64,000 bases of DNA from Streptomyces sp. AM 4-1-1 (lineage in GTDB: Bacteria > Actinomycetota > Actinomycetes > Streptomycetales > Streptomycetaceae), in the NCBI RefSeq assembly GCF_029167625.1, contig NZ_CP119145.1, positions 558,001 through 622,000 on the forward strand, written 5' to 3'. The notes under the pieces were generated by a model that saw nothing but the letters and a program-made list of their open reading frames with translations, was not told the origin of the DNA and did no database searches. Positions 41,280 to 49,296 of the stretch are shown piece after piece; the first letter of the stretch is position 1; every line of letters starts with the position of its first letter. The position numbers and the translations under genes were made by a program.

Positions 41280-42254
41280 ATGCTGATCATGACCGACATT
41301 GTCAAGGAACTCCGCGCCGGAGCGACCATCAGCGATGTACTGCGCGTCCAGCAGAGCTACCACGAGCAGCGCCGCTGGGGGACGGACGCCCTCTTCGACG
41401 GCCGTCGCCTGTCCCGGCCCGCCCCCGGTGACAAGGCCGCGCTCTGGCACGCCTCCCGAGCCGAGCTGACCACCCAGCCCGCGGGCATCCGGCTCGCCGT
41501 CGACGGCGTCAAGCTCGCCGGTGAACTCCGTGAGTCCAACCCGCTCGGCGCCGACGTCCTGCACATCGCGGCCGCCTGGTCGGCCCGGTACTGGCTGGAG
41601 GAGGAGGCGCACCACGAGGTGGCCTTCGGCCGTCTGATGGAGATGGCAGGGGTGGACCCGATCGACGAGGCCGAGGTCATCGAGCACCGTGGTCCGTTCC
41701 CGGCCGACAACTACGCCAGGGTCTGCGTCCTCCAGGCGTGCGTCGAGATCGAAGCCTGTGTGTCGTACGGCTGGCAGTCGCGCACCACCGAGGACGAACT
41801 CGTGAGCGACGTCTTCGGCACCATCATGAAGGACGAGGTGCAGCACCGGCAGTACTTCGCCTCCTTCGCCAAGGCCCTGGTGGAGTCCGGCGTTTACCCC
41901 GTCAAGGACGTCCTGTCGATGGCGTACACCTGGGTGCGTCCGGACGGCGGCGAGACCTTCGGCTCGGCCCGTGAGGCGCAGACCGAACGCCAGGGATTCG
42001 TGAACTGGTGGGAGCGGACCCGCTCCGGCGACGAGGAGTTCGGGCTCGACGACGAGGCGCTGCACGAGGGATCGGTGCACGCCCGGAAGCTGACCAGCGT
42101 GTTCGCCCTGGTCCGCGAGGTGACCGGCATCCAGACCCAGTCGTATGAGGACCTCAAGCGTGCCTACTTCGCCAGCCTCCGCACGAACGATGTCGACCGG
42201 ATTCGATCTGCAGTCCGTGACGGAGCTGCGCGGGAAGCCGCACTTGCTCGCTAG
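41280..42254 (+). CDS. ferritin-like diiron enzyme (acyl-ACP desaturase/N-oxygenase type)
   Basis: A 324-residue soluble protein with two iron-binding helices marked by EEEAHHEVAF and KDEVQHRQYF, and an EIEACVSYGWQ segment between them. This is the ferritin-like oxidase arrangement shared by acyl-ACP desaturases and AurF-type oxygenases. It differs clearly from the desaturase at 19734. With ACP, AcpS, thioesterase and FAAL in the same operon, an ACP-bound acyl substrate is most likely. An ATG at 41289 is an alternative start. Its last 65 bases overlap the AcpS gene. Confidence 0.8.
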   Translation: MLIMTDIVKELRAGATISDVLRVQQSYHEQRRWGTDALFDGRRLSRPAPGDKAALWHASRAELTTQPAGIRLAVDGVKLAGELRESNPLGADVLHIAAAWSARYWLEEEAHHEVAFGRLMEMAGVDPIDEAEVIEHRGPFPADNYARVCVLQACVEIEACVSYGWQSRTTEDELVSDVFGTIMKDEVQHRQYFASFAKALVESGVYPVKDVLSMAYTWVRPDGGETFGSAREAQTERQGFVNWWERTRSGDEEFGLDDEALHEGSVHARKLTSVFALVREVTGIQTQSYEDLKRAYFASLRTNDVDRIRSAVRDGAAREAALAR

Positions 42255-42585
42255 CGGTGCGCTGTTCACCGTCGGGGAGCGGGCGCACTGCGACTCGCGC
42301 CCCGACCCGTACGCCTCCCTGGCCGGGCTGTTCGCGGCCAAGGAGGCGTTCGTGAAGGCCCTCAGCTCCCTCGGGGGCGCGCCCGCGCACACCTTTCCCG
42401 AGGCCGAGGTGGTCCACGGACCGGCCGGTCAGCCACGGTTCCGGCTGCACGGGCGGATCGGCGAGTGGTGCCGGCGGCGTGACGCCCGGGTCGAGCTGTC
42501 GATCAGCCACACCGGCGACCTGGCCGGTGCGGTGGTCGTGTTCCTGGCCGAACCGACAAGGAGAGCGGAGGAGGGTTCCGCATGA
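42190..42585 (+). CDS. holo-ACP synthase, AcpS type
   Basis: A 131-residue PPTase. The N-terminal STGFDLQSVTEL carries the first metal-binding Asp, and LAGLFAAKEAFVKALSSLGG is the AcpS signature (F-x2-K-E-A-x3-K-A). The end, SISHTGDLAGAVVVF, is typical. The ATG at 42190 lies inside the preceding gene (65-base overlap) and is favoured because the conserved GFDL comes directly after it. It most likely primes the ACP domain encoded two genes upstream. Its stop overlaps the next start (ATGA). Confidence 0.88.
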   Translation: MSTGFDLQSVTELRGKPHLLASGALFTVGERAHCDSRPDPYASLAGLFAAKEAFVKALSSLGGAPAHTFPEAEVVHGPAGQPRFRLHGRIGEWCRRRDARVELSISHTGDLAGAVVVFLAEPTRRAEEGSA

Positions 42586-43007
42586 CCGCCGGCACACCGC
42601 TGGACGCGGTCCACACCTGCGAAGTCGCCCTGCGTCCCAACGACTTCGACTGGGCCGGGCATCTGAACAACAGCGTGCACCTGCAGATCCTGGAATCGGG
42701 GCGCTGGGAGTGGGGGCTCGCCCTGGGGGGCGATCTGCGCGACAGCTCGCTGGTCGCGGTGGTCCTCCAGCTCCAGCTGGACTACGTGAAGGCGGTCGAC
42801 TGGGACCCGGTGGGCCGGGTGGTCGTCCGCACCTCGCTCGCCTCGCGTTCCCCGTACAGCTTCACCCTCGACCAGGACATCGAACACACCGACGGCACCG
42901 TGGTGGCGCGGGGCCGGGTCCGCCTCGGGCTGGTGGACCGCGAGACCAAACAGATCCACCGGGCCGACCTGCACGCCCTGCTGAACGTTCCCGGGAGAGC
43001 GGTATGA
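42582..43007 (+). CDS. hotdog-fold thioesterase (4HBT type)
   Basis: A 141-residue single hotdog domain. RPNDFDWAGHLNNSVHLQILE is the 4-hydroxybenzoyl-CoA-thioesterase-like active-site helix, with Asp and Asn in the D-x3-H-x-N-N arrangement. It would release an acyl or aroyl group from CoA or ACP. Coupled by ATGA overlaps to AcpS before and FAAL after it, so the four proteins are made together. Confidence 0.88.
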   Translation: MTAGTPLDAVHTCEVALRPNDFDWAGHLNNSVHLQILESGRWEWGLALGGDLRDSSLVAVVLQLQLDYVKAVDWDPVGRVVVRTSLASRSPYSFTLDQDIEHTDGTVVARGRVRLGLVDRETKQIHRADLHALLNVPGRAV

Positions 43008-44518
43008 GCGGAACCACCCTTCAGGACGCCCTCGCCGGACAGGCCCAACGGGAGCGGGCGACCGTCACCTTCGGTACGTCCGCCACGCGCGAGAGCCTGA
43101 CGTATCCCGCGTTCGCCGAGCAGATCGCGGCCGCCGCGGGCGGATTCGCGCGGCAGGGTGTGAGTCCCGGGGACCGGGTGATGCTCCGGATCGGCAGCTC
43201 CCGCGAGGACGTGGTGGCCCTCCTCGGGCTGATGCATCTGGGCGCGGTCCCCGTCTCCGTCAAGCCGCGCGTCCCCGGGGCGATCATCGGACAGTACTTC
43301 GCCATGGTGACCCGGCAGCAGAACGTGCGTCACTCCTTCCGGGTGGCCGGGCACGGTCTGACGGAGCTGCGGCTGGTCCCGCACCGCGGCGCCTCGCCCG
43401 AGCCCGCGCCCGGGGCGCCGGAGGACCTCGCGTTCATCCAGTACACGAGCGGCTCCACCGGACTCCCCCGGCCCATTCCGCTCAGCCACCGGGCCGTGCT
43501 CGGCAACATCGGCGCCATCCTCGGCGTGTCGGGCATGAGGCCGGGCCACGCGGGGCTCATCGCCCTTCCGCTCCACCACGACATGGGCCTCATCGGGGTA
43601 CTGGCCTCCCTCGTCGCGGGCATCGACCTGGTGATCGAGGAGCCGGGCGCCTTCCTGCGCAGGCCGCTGGCCGCTCTGCGACTGCTGCGGGACGCGGACC
43701 GGGCGCACAGCGCCTTCCCCGACTCGATGTTGCGCTACCTCGCCGCCCGGCTCACGACCGCCGCGGGCCAGCGGGCCCCGGAGCCGGATCTCCTCAGCGG
43801 CTGGCGCACCGTCTTCTGCGGGGCTGAGCCCATCCGCCCGCGCACCATCAGCACCTACCTCGACGCGACCGCCCCCTGGGGGTTCGACCCGACGGCGCTG
43901 GTGTTCTGCTACGGACTCGCCGAGGCGTCGCTGATGGCGACCTCGCACCGCTACGTGGACGCGGGCACCAGCTTCCACACGGACGGCCCGGCCACCACCG
44001 CGTGCCTGGGCACTCCCCTGCCGGGGCTCGACCTGCGGGTGGTCGACGAGTCGGGCCGTCCCTGCGCCGAGGCGGAGGTCGGCTCCGTGCAGTTGCGGGG
44101 GCCGACCCTGTTCGCGGGGTACGACGGCGCCACCGACCACCGCACCACCTGGTTCGACACCGGTGACCTGGGATCGCTGAGGCCGGGCGGTCTCCATCTG
44201 AGCGGGCGGCGCGGCGACCGCGTCACCGTCAACGGGGCGAACGTGTTCGTCACGGACATCGAGCAGGTGGTGACCATGCTTCCGGGCGTCGCCGACTGCG
44301 TCGCCCTTCCGTACCGCGAGGCGTTCGCCGTCATGGTCGTGACGGAGCGGGGGCGGCAGGTCGACACCGTCGAGATCGGTGCCCGGATCGCCGCCGACTT
44401 CGGTACGGCCCCGGAGACCGTGCTCGAAATCCCGCACAGCGCTGTCACCCGGACGGCGAGCGGGAAGCCGGCCCGGACGTTCATGGCCGCGCAGTTGGAG
44501 AAGTCCCTGCCCGGGTGA
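43004..44518 (+). CDS. fatty acyl-AMP ligase (FAAL-like), ligase 3
   Basis: A 504-residue ANL enzyme. IQYTSGSTGLPRPIPLSHR is the core motif, and LPLHHDMGLIGVLASLVAG is the signature found in fatty-acyl-AMP ligases that load free fatty acids onto ACPs. YGLAEASLM, WFDTGDLG and TRTASGKPAR follow. A proposed role is to activate a free fatty acid, perhaps the one released by the adjacent thioesterase, and load it onto the ACP domain encoded at the head of this operon. Right-hand end of the cluster. Confidence 0.88.
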   Translation: MSGTTLQDALAGQAQRERATVTFGTSATRESLTYPAFAEQIAAAAGGFARQGVSPGDRVMLRIGSSREDVVALLGLMHLGAVPVSVKPRVPGAIIGQYFAMVTRQQNVRHSFRVAGHGLTELRLVPHRGASPEPAPGAPEDLAFIQYTSGSTGLPRPIPLSHRAVLGNIGAILGVSGMRPGHAGLIALPLHHDMGLIGVLASLVAGIDLVIEEPGAFLRRPLAALRLLRDADRAHSAFPDSMLRYLAARLTTAAGQRAPEPDLLSGWRTVFCGAEPIRPRTISTYLDATAPWGFDPTALVFCYGLAEASLMATSHRYVDAGTSFHTDGPATTACLGTPLPGLDLRVVDESGRPCAEAEVGSVQLRGPTLFAGYDGATDHRTTWFDTGDLGSLRPGGLHLSGRRGDRVTVNGANVFVTDIEQVVTMLPGVADCVALPYREAFAVMVVTERGRQVDTVEIGARIAADFGTAPETVLEIPHSAVTRTASGKPARTFMAAQLEKSLPG

Positions 44519-44668
44519 CGGCTGCGGGTACGTCCTGCCCGCGTGCGCCGACGGGCCCGGGAACGGCCGATCTTCTCCGGACCGACCGGGAGCACCGGCC
44601 TGCTCGTCGGCATGTCCGTCGGCGTGCCGGGGACACGGTGCCCCCGCCGCTCGTACGTACTCGTTCGT

Positions 44669-45223
44669 ATGCCTCGCGTTCATCCTCGCCGCGCTTCACG
44701 CGCGGCTGATCTGGTGTGCGCCCGAGGCGGCGGGCCGGTCGCGGACGTGGGGTGCGGGACAGGCAGGATTGCAGGCCACTTGAGGGAGCTGGGCCTGGAC
44801 GCGTTCGGCATCGATCTGGCACCGGGGATGATCGATGTGGCCCGTCGCCATCACCCTGGGGTGCGGTTCGACGTCGGTTCCATGACGGACCTGACCTTGG
44901 GCGACGCCTCGGTGACCGGGCTGGTCGCTTGGTACTCACTGATCCACGTTCCTGACGACGGAATCAGCTCGGTCCTTGCGCATTTCCGTCGAGTGCTTCG
45001 GCCCGGTGCGCCGTTACTGCTCAGTTTCCGTGTCGGCGACGAGCCGCGGTTGAAGACTGAGGGCTATGGCGGGCACCCGATGAAGGTCTGTGTCCACCGC
45101 CGTCAGCACCGCCGGACGATTGAGTGGCTTGACGAAGCCGGCTTCGCCGTCGAGACGCACAAGACTCTCACCTCTGCCGAGAGCGAGCTTGGAGGGATCG
45201 TCCTCGCGCGTCGTCGGCCCTGA
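44669..45223 (+). pseudogene. SAM-dependent methyltransferase, probably N-terminally truncated
   Basis: The frame contains motif I (VADVGCGTG), an acidic strand-2 end (GIDLAPGMID), DASVTGLVAWYSLIH and the C-terminal strands of a class I methyltransferase. The first 50 or so residues normal for this family, including a Tyr-rich opening helix, are missing: upstream of about 44700 the codons turn Arg/Pro-rich and no good ribosome binding site is seen. The ATG at 44669 is a formal start. Its base composition (more A/T) differs from the neighbouring cluster. The stop lies inside the following hairpin. Confidence 0.6.
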
Positions 45224-45257
45224 TCGGCTCCGCCAGTCGCGCGGCGGAGCCGATCAG
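45220..45257. terminator. strong bidirectional terminator (15-bp stem)
   Basis: CTGATCGGCTCCGCC at 45220-45234 pairs with GGCGGAGCCGATCAG at 45243-45257 (8-base loop). It overlaps the methyltransferase stop and faces the convergent unknown gene at 45368. Confidence 0.9.
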
Positions 45258-45367
45258 GTGATCCGGGCATGGGCGGCCCGGGGCGCCGGAGCCGTTTGCG
45301 GTGGAGCGCGTCCGCGTGGCGGCGGAGCGCGGCCTTCCCGGCCGGGGAGGCGGACGGGTGCCGGGGC

Positions 45368-45802
45368 TCAGTCGGTGTCGATACCGCGCGCGGTGAAGAC
45401 CCGCGCCGCGTCCGGCACCGCCAGGACGCCGTCCTCCACGAAGGTGACCTCCCGCAGGTTGGGCAGCAGGGCGAGGTCGTTGAGCGAGCGGACGTCGAAC
45501 AGGTCGTCCTCGCCGTCCCAGGCGGGGGCGCAGTGCCGGAAGACGTCCGCCCCGGCGTCGAAGCACAGCTCCTCGACGCGGGCGAGCAGTTCGGCCGGAA
45601 TCTCCAGGGCCTCGAAATGGGCCCGGGACTCCGGCAGCACCTCCGCGTGGAGGCGGTTCTCCAGGACGTAGGACGCGGGGTCGCCGATCCCCCGCTCGGC
45701 CAGCCGCGCGGGCAGGTCGTAGACCGGGAGAAGCGGCTCGGGGCCGTACATGAGCTCCTCGATGACAAGGAGCTTGAGGTTGAAGTCGCGGAACTGGCTC
45801 AT
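45368..45802 (-). CDS. hypothetical protein, 144 residues
   Basis: A soluble acidic protein beginning FRDFNLKLLVIEELMYG and containing HCAPAWDGEDDLFDVRSLNDLALLPNL, a leucine-rich, cytoplasmic-looking sequence with no signal peptide or membrane helix. Such proteins are widespread in Streptomyces as an uncharacterised family, possibly related to immunity-like proteins; I do not assign a function. Codon use is normal and the composition is protein-like throughout, so the gene is considered real. Confidence 0.7.
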   Translation of the reverse strand: MSQFRDFNLKLLVIEELMYGPEPLLPVYDLPARLAERGIGDPASYVLENRLHAEVLPESRAHFEALEIPAELLARVEELCFDAGADVFRHCAPAWDGEDDLFDVRSLNDLALLPNLREVTFVEDGVLAVPDAARVFTARGIDTD

Positions 45803-46332
45803 GGGTCATGAGTACCACGGAGGTTCGGCAGGGGTCCTCCGCTCGGCCCCCGGCCGGGCCCGCCCCGCTCGGGCCGCCGTGGCGGTCAGCCTCCGGAGGC
45901 GCATGCCGGGGCAGACGTGGAGGCGGCGCAGCTCGAAGGCGCCGCCCAAGGGAAGCGGGGCGGGGACGTCCTGCCGGTCGTTCAGGGGAGGAAGACGTCC
46001 TGCGGGGCGAGTTCCCGAGCGAGGACCGCCGTGATCAGGGCGGGGAGCACCTGGTGGATTCCGACCGTGCGGAACGTGTGACGGAGACGGCCGGGACCGC
46101 GAAGTGGAAGAACCCGGCTCGGTGCGCGATCAGGTGGCGGCAGACCAGGGGCAAGGCCCACGAGCCGTTGAGTCGTTGTACCCGGTGTCGGCCCGGAACC
46201 GGCGGAAGTGCCCGACCGGGTCCCGGTCGAGCGATGCGGCCGGGTCATCCGGCTGCGTCGGCCAGTGCGCGGACTCCTCCACCCGCTCTCTCACGGGCCC
46301 TTCCGACGACGTGTGCGCGGGCTCCGCCAGGA
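45803..46332. other. 530 bases without an intact gene, possible remnant
   Basis: No intact gene. On the minus strand around 45985-46130 the reading changes frame between GFFHFAVP and RTVGIHQVLPALITAVLAREL, both protein-like. This may be the tail of a decayed gene interrupted by a frameshift. Not confirmed. Confidence 0.35.
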
Positions 46333-47592
46333 CTACTCGGCGTCGCGCCGCCGGCGCGCGCGCTCGAACTCAGCGGCATCCGACAGCCAGGAGCCGTGCT
46401 GTTCGAGTGCGGCGCAGCCGCCACGGACGAAGGCGCTCACCAGGTTCCGGTACCCGCCGATCCCGTCGACCAGGCTGTACTCGACCCGGTACCGCGCATC
46501 CGACCCGCCTTCGCCCTCGTGCGCCGTCGTGACCCGGGCGATGGAGTCCGCGTAGAAGTGGAGCTGAATCCCTTCGCCCCTCTCCTCGTCCTCGATGGTG
46601 AACACTTCGTTGTCCGCGGCGGAGCGATCGCCGACGAACTCCCAGAACGCCGCGCTGGCGGTGCGGGGATTGTCCGGGAGCCACTTCTTCCCGACGCCCC
46701 TGTCGTCGGTGAACGACAGGGCCGTCTTCCTCGCACTCCCGCCGAAGTCGGCGCGGTCGCCGGCAGCCTCTTCGTCCTCCATGGGCGTGCTCCTGGAGCG
46801 GTCCGCGGCCTCCGAGCACATCAGGAAGCTCACGGTGCGCACCGCGTCGACGACGAGCTCAGGGTGTGCACGGCGCACGGCCGCGTCGACCGTCGCCGCC
46901 ATCCGATCCCAGTCACGCTTGTCCGTGGCGCGCTTTCCCCGGCGCGGATCGCGGCCGATCCGTATCCCGGCGCACGCCTGCTCCGCGGTGGCGATCACAC
47001 ACATGACCTCGGGCAGCAGCGCGGGGTCGACGGCATCGGGCATCCTCCTCGGAACCGTCGCACCGTGCAGGTACTGGCCCGTGTACATCAAAATCGCGGC
47101 GTCGAGCGGACCGGGTACCGCTCCGCGCTCGGCGCGACGGCGGTCCGCCGGGTACTCCTGAACTCGTTTCCCGTTGGACGCCTCTGTCGCCGTGCGCATC
47201 GCCGCGCAGACCTGACCGCGCTCGAGCAGACCGATGTCAGCCCCATGGGCGATGAGCCGACCCCTGTCCCACCGGATGCGCTGGAAGAGCGCGTCGACGT
47301 CCGCGCGCGCGGAGAGAAGGATCGGGTCCAGGAGCGCGACGGCAGCGCTCTCGTCGAACCGGCCCCGGGTTCCGGCGGCGTCGCACAGCGGAAGGACCGC
47401 GCTCCACAGCAGGAGGTGTCTGGCCAGGTCCTCCCGGATCACCGCGAGATGAGCTTCCCCGATCGAGAACGTGAACGTGCGAGGCTCGTGGTTGGCGTCG
47501 GCCCCGGCACCGAGCGTCAGCTTCAGCTCACCGTCCTCGCGGATCACGTGCGGGATCCAGCCGCTCCTGCGCGTGAAGACGATGTCTCTCAT
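46333..47592 (-). CDS. hypothetical protein, 419 residues
   Basis: A large soluble protein starting MRDIVFTRRSGWIPHVIRED. It has an N-terminal beta-rich part, a helical centre (around RARADVDALFQRIRWDRGRLIAHG) and a C-terminal part with FWEFVGDRS and GIGGYRNLVSAFVRGG. No signal peptide, membrane helix or known catalytic motif seen. The ATG at 47592 is chosen because residues before it in the open frame are Arg/Gly-rich. I recognise it only as an uncharacterised Streptomyces-type protein. Confidence 0.7.
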   Translation of the reverse strand: MRDIVFTRRSGWIPHVIREDGELKLTLGAGADANHEPRTFTFSIGEAHLAVIREDLARHLLLWSAVLPLCDAAGTRGRFDESAAVALLDPILLSARADVDALFQRIRWDRGRLIAHGADIGLLERGQVCAAMRTATEASNGKRVQEYPADRRRAERGAVPGPLDAAILMYTGQYLHGATVPRRMPDAVDPALLPEVMCVIATAEQACAGIRIGRDPRRGKRATDKRDWDRMAATVDAAVRRAHPELVVDAVRTVSFLMCSEAADRSRSTPMEDEEAAGDRADFGGSARKTALSFTDDRGVGKKWLPDNPRTASAAFWEFVGDRSAADNEVFTIEDEERGEGIQLHFYADSIARVTTAHEGEGGSDARYRVEYSLVDGIGGYRNLVSAFVRGGCAALEQHGSWLSDAAEFERARRRRDAE

Positions 47593-47946
47593 GGGCTCAG
47601 TCTTCCCCATCGGACGAGACTTGCGAGTCCTGCCCGCACCGATCTGACCGGCCGCTTTCGTGTACACCCACGCCTCTCGGGGCGAGCAGGCCCGGTCCCG
47701 GGCCGCCCGCCGGCACATCCACGGACCGCGGCCCGCGTGAGCGGGGCCCGGACGGGGCAGGAGAGCGGCCCGGGACCGAGCACGCGATCTTCCGAGGGAG
47801 TGGGGACTTTGCCGATCCTTTACGATGGGTTCTCGTCCGACCGATCCTCCCGAAAGGTGTGAGCGTCCGCCCATGGGCGAGCCTCCCAGTAGTCGACACC
47901 GCGCGATCCCCCTGTCCCTGCCCGATCATGGGACGGAGGTGAACCG
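47593..47946. other. intergenic region and leader of the CNNM pair
   Basis: About 350 bases without a gene between divergent units. TACGAT at 47821-47826 is a plausible -10 for the rightward genes, with no clear -35. The leader contains GCCCATGGGC at 47870-47879, a perfect palindrome. GGAGG sits at 47936-47940 before the start at 47947. Confidence 0.45.
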
Positions 47947-49296
47947 ATGACAGAAGTGCTTCTGCTCCTCGTGGCGGTGCTGCTCTCCCTTGCCTGCGGA
48001 GCCTTTGTCGCTGCGGAGTTCTCACTGACCACGGTCGAGCGCGGCCAGCTCGAACGGGCCGTGGAGCGAGGTGAGCGCGGCGCCGCCGGCGCCCTGAAGG
48101 CCGTACGCAGTCTCACGTTCCAGCTCTCCGGTGCCCAGCTCGGCATCACCGTGACCAACCTGGTGGTCGGCATGCTCTCCGAGCCGTCCGTCTCCGCCCT
48201 GATCCGTGGACCGGTGGAGGCGACCGGCCTTTCGCCGGGCGTGGCCTCGTCGTTGGCGCTCGTCATCGGCACGGCCCTGTCCACCGTGGTCCTGATGATC
48301 GTCGGTGAACTCGTCCCGAAGAACTGGGCGATCTCCTCGCCGCTGGCCGTCGCCAAGGCGGTCGCGACCCCGCAGCGCGCGTTCACCGCCGTCTTCCGCC
48401 CCTTCATCAGCCACCTCAACAACACCGCCAACCGGATCGTGCGCCGCTTCGGTCTGGAACCGGCCGAGGAGCTCGCCACCGCCCGCAGCCCCCAGGAGCT
48501 GGTGGCACTGGCCCGGCACTCGGCCAAGGAGGGGGCGCTGGAGGCGGACACCGCCGAGCTGTTCGTCCGCACCCTCAATCTGGCCGAGCTGACCGCGGAG
48601 AACGTGATGACCCCGCGCGTCCAGGTCACCGCCCTGGACGCGCAGGCGACGGCCGAGGACGTCGCCAACGCGACCCGGGCGACCGGGCTGTCCCGTTTCC
48701 CCGTCTACCGGGGCAGTCTCGACACCGTCGTCGGGGTCGCGCACATCAAGGACGTGCTCGCCGTGCCGGCCGAGGAGAGGTCCCGCAAACGGGTCTCGGA
48801 CATGCTGCGCGAACCCGTCCTCGTCCCGGAGACGCTGACCGTGGACCGGCTGCTCGACCGGCTGTCGGGGAAGCTCGCCATGGCGGTCGTCATCGACGAG
48901 TACGGCGGTACGGCCGGGGTCGTGACGCTGGAGGACATCGTCGAGGAGGTGGTCGGCGAGGTCCGTGACGAACACGATCCGCACGAGACCCCGGACCTGG
49001 CGCCGGCCGGCGAGGACGCCGACGGACGGCATCTGTGGTCGGCGGACGGGGCCGCCCGTACCGACCAGCTCAGGGCCATCGGACTGCGCGTGCCCGACGG
49101 TCCGTACGAGACCCTCGCCGGGCTGATCGCCACCGAGGTCGGACGCATTCCCACCGTGGGTGACACGATCGAACTGGCCGAGTGGCGGATCGACGTGGTG
49201 GACGCCTCCGGACGCCGCGCCGCCCGCGCCCTGCTGCACGCACCACCGCCCGGCACCGGCACCGGCGCCGACGACTGGACGGAGCACGACCGGTGA
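47947..49296 (+). CDS. CNNM/CBS-domain membrane protein (hemolysin C/CorC-like), first of pair
   Basis: A 449-residue protein with an N-terminal DUF21/CNNM transmembrane domain of about four helices (residues 1-140, including FVAAEFSLTTVERGQL and VGELVPKNWAI), two CBS domains (about 205-330, including RFPVYRGSLDTVVGVAHIKD and VIDEYGGTAGVVTLEDIVEE) and a C-terminal CorC-HlyC domain ending near 435. The family handles Mg2+ and other divalent cations at the membrane. It overlaps the next gene by a GTGA, and the two similar proteins may form a hetero-oligomer. Confidence 0.92.
   Translation: MTEVLLLLVAVLLSLACGAFVAAEFSLTTVERGQLERAVERGERGAAGALKAVRSLTFQLSGAQLGITVTNLVVGMLSEPSVSALIRGPVEATGLSPGVASSLALVIGTALSTVVLMIVGELVPKNWAISSPLAVAKAVATPQRAFTAVFRPFISHLNNTANRIVRRFGLEPAEELATARSPQELVALARHSAKEGALEADTAELFVRTLNLAELTAENVMTPRVQVTALDAQATAEDVANATRATGLSRFPVYRGSLDTVVGVAHIKDVLAVPAEERSRKRVSDMLREPVLVPETLTVDRLLDRLSGKLAMAVVIDEYGGTAGVVTLEDIVEEVVGEVRDEHDPHETPDLAPAGEDADGRHLWSADGAARTDQLRAIGLRVPDGPYETLAGLIATEVGRIPTVGDTIELAEWRIDVVDASGRRAARALLHAPPPGTGTGADDWTEHDR

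Noticed and set aside
13695..44518. Search for NRPS condensation domains, modular PKS or RiPP maturases inside the cluster
   Set aside because: None found: carrier proteins, ligases and the ketosynthase are all discrete proteins, apart from the one ACP fusion.
42782..44683. Long minus-strand frame (633 residues) over the FAAL gene
   Set aside because: Complementary to a protein with clear ANL motifs; translation is His/Gly/Arg-rich without recognisable domains.
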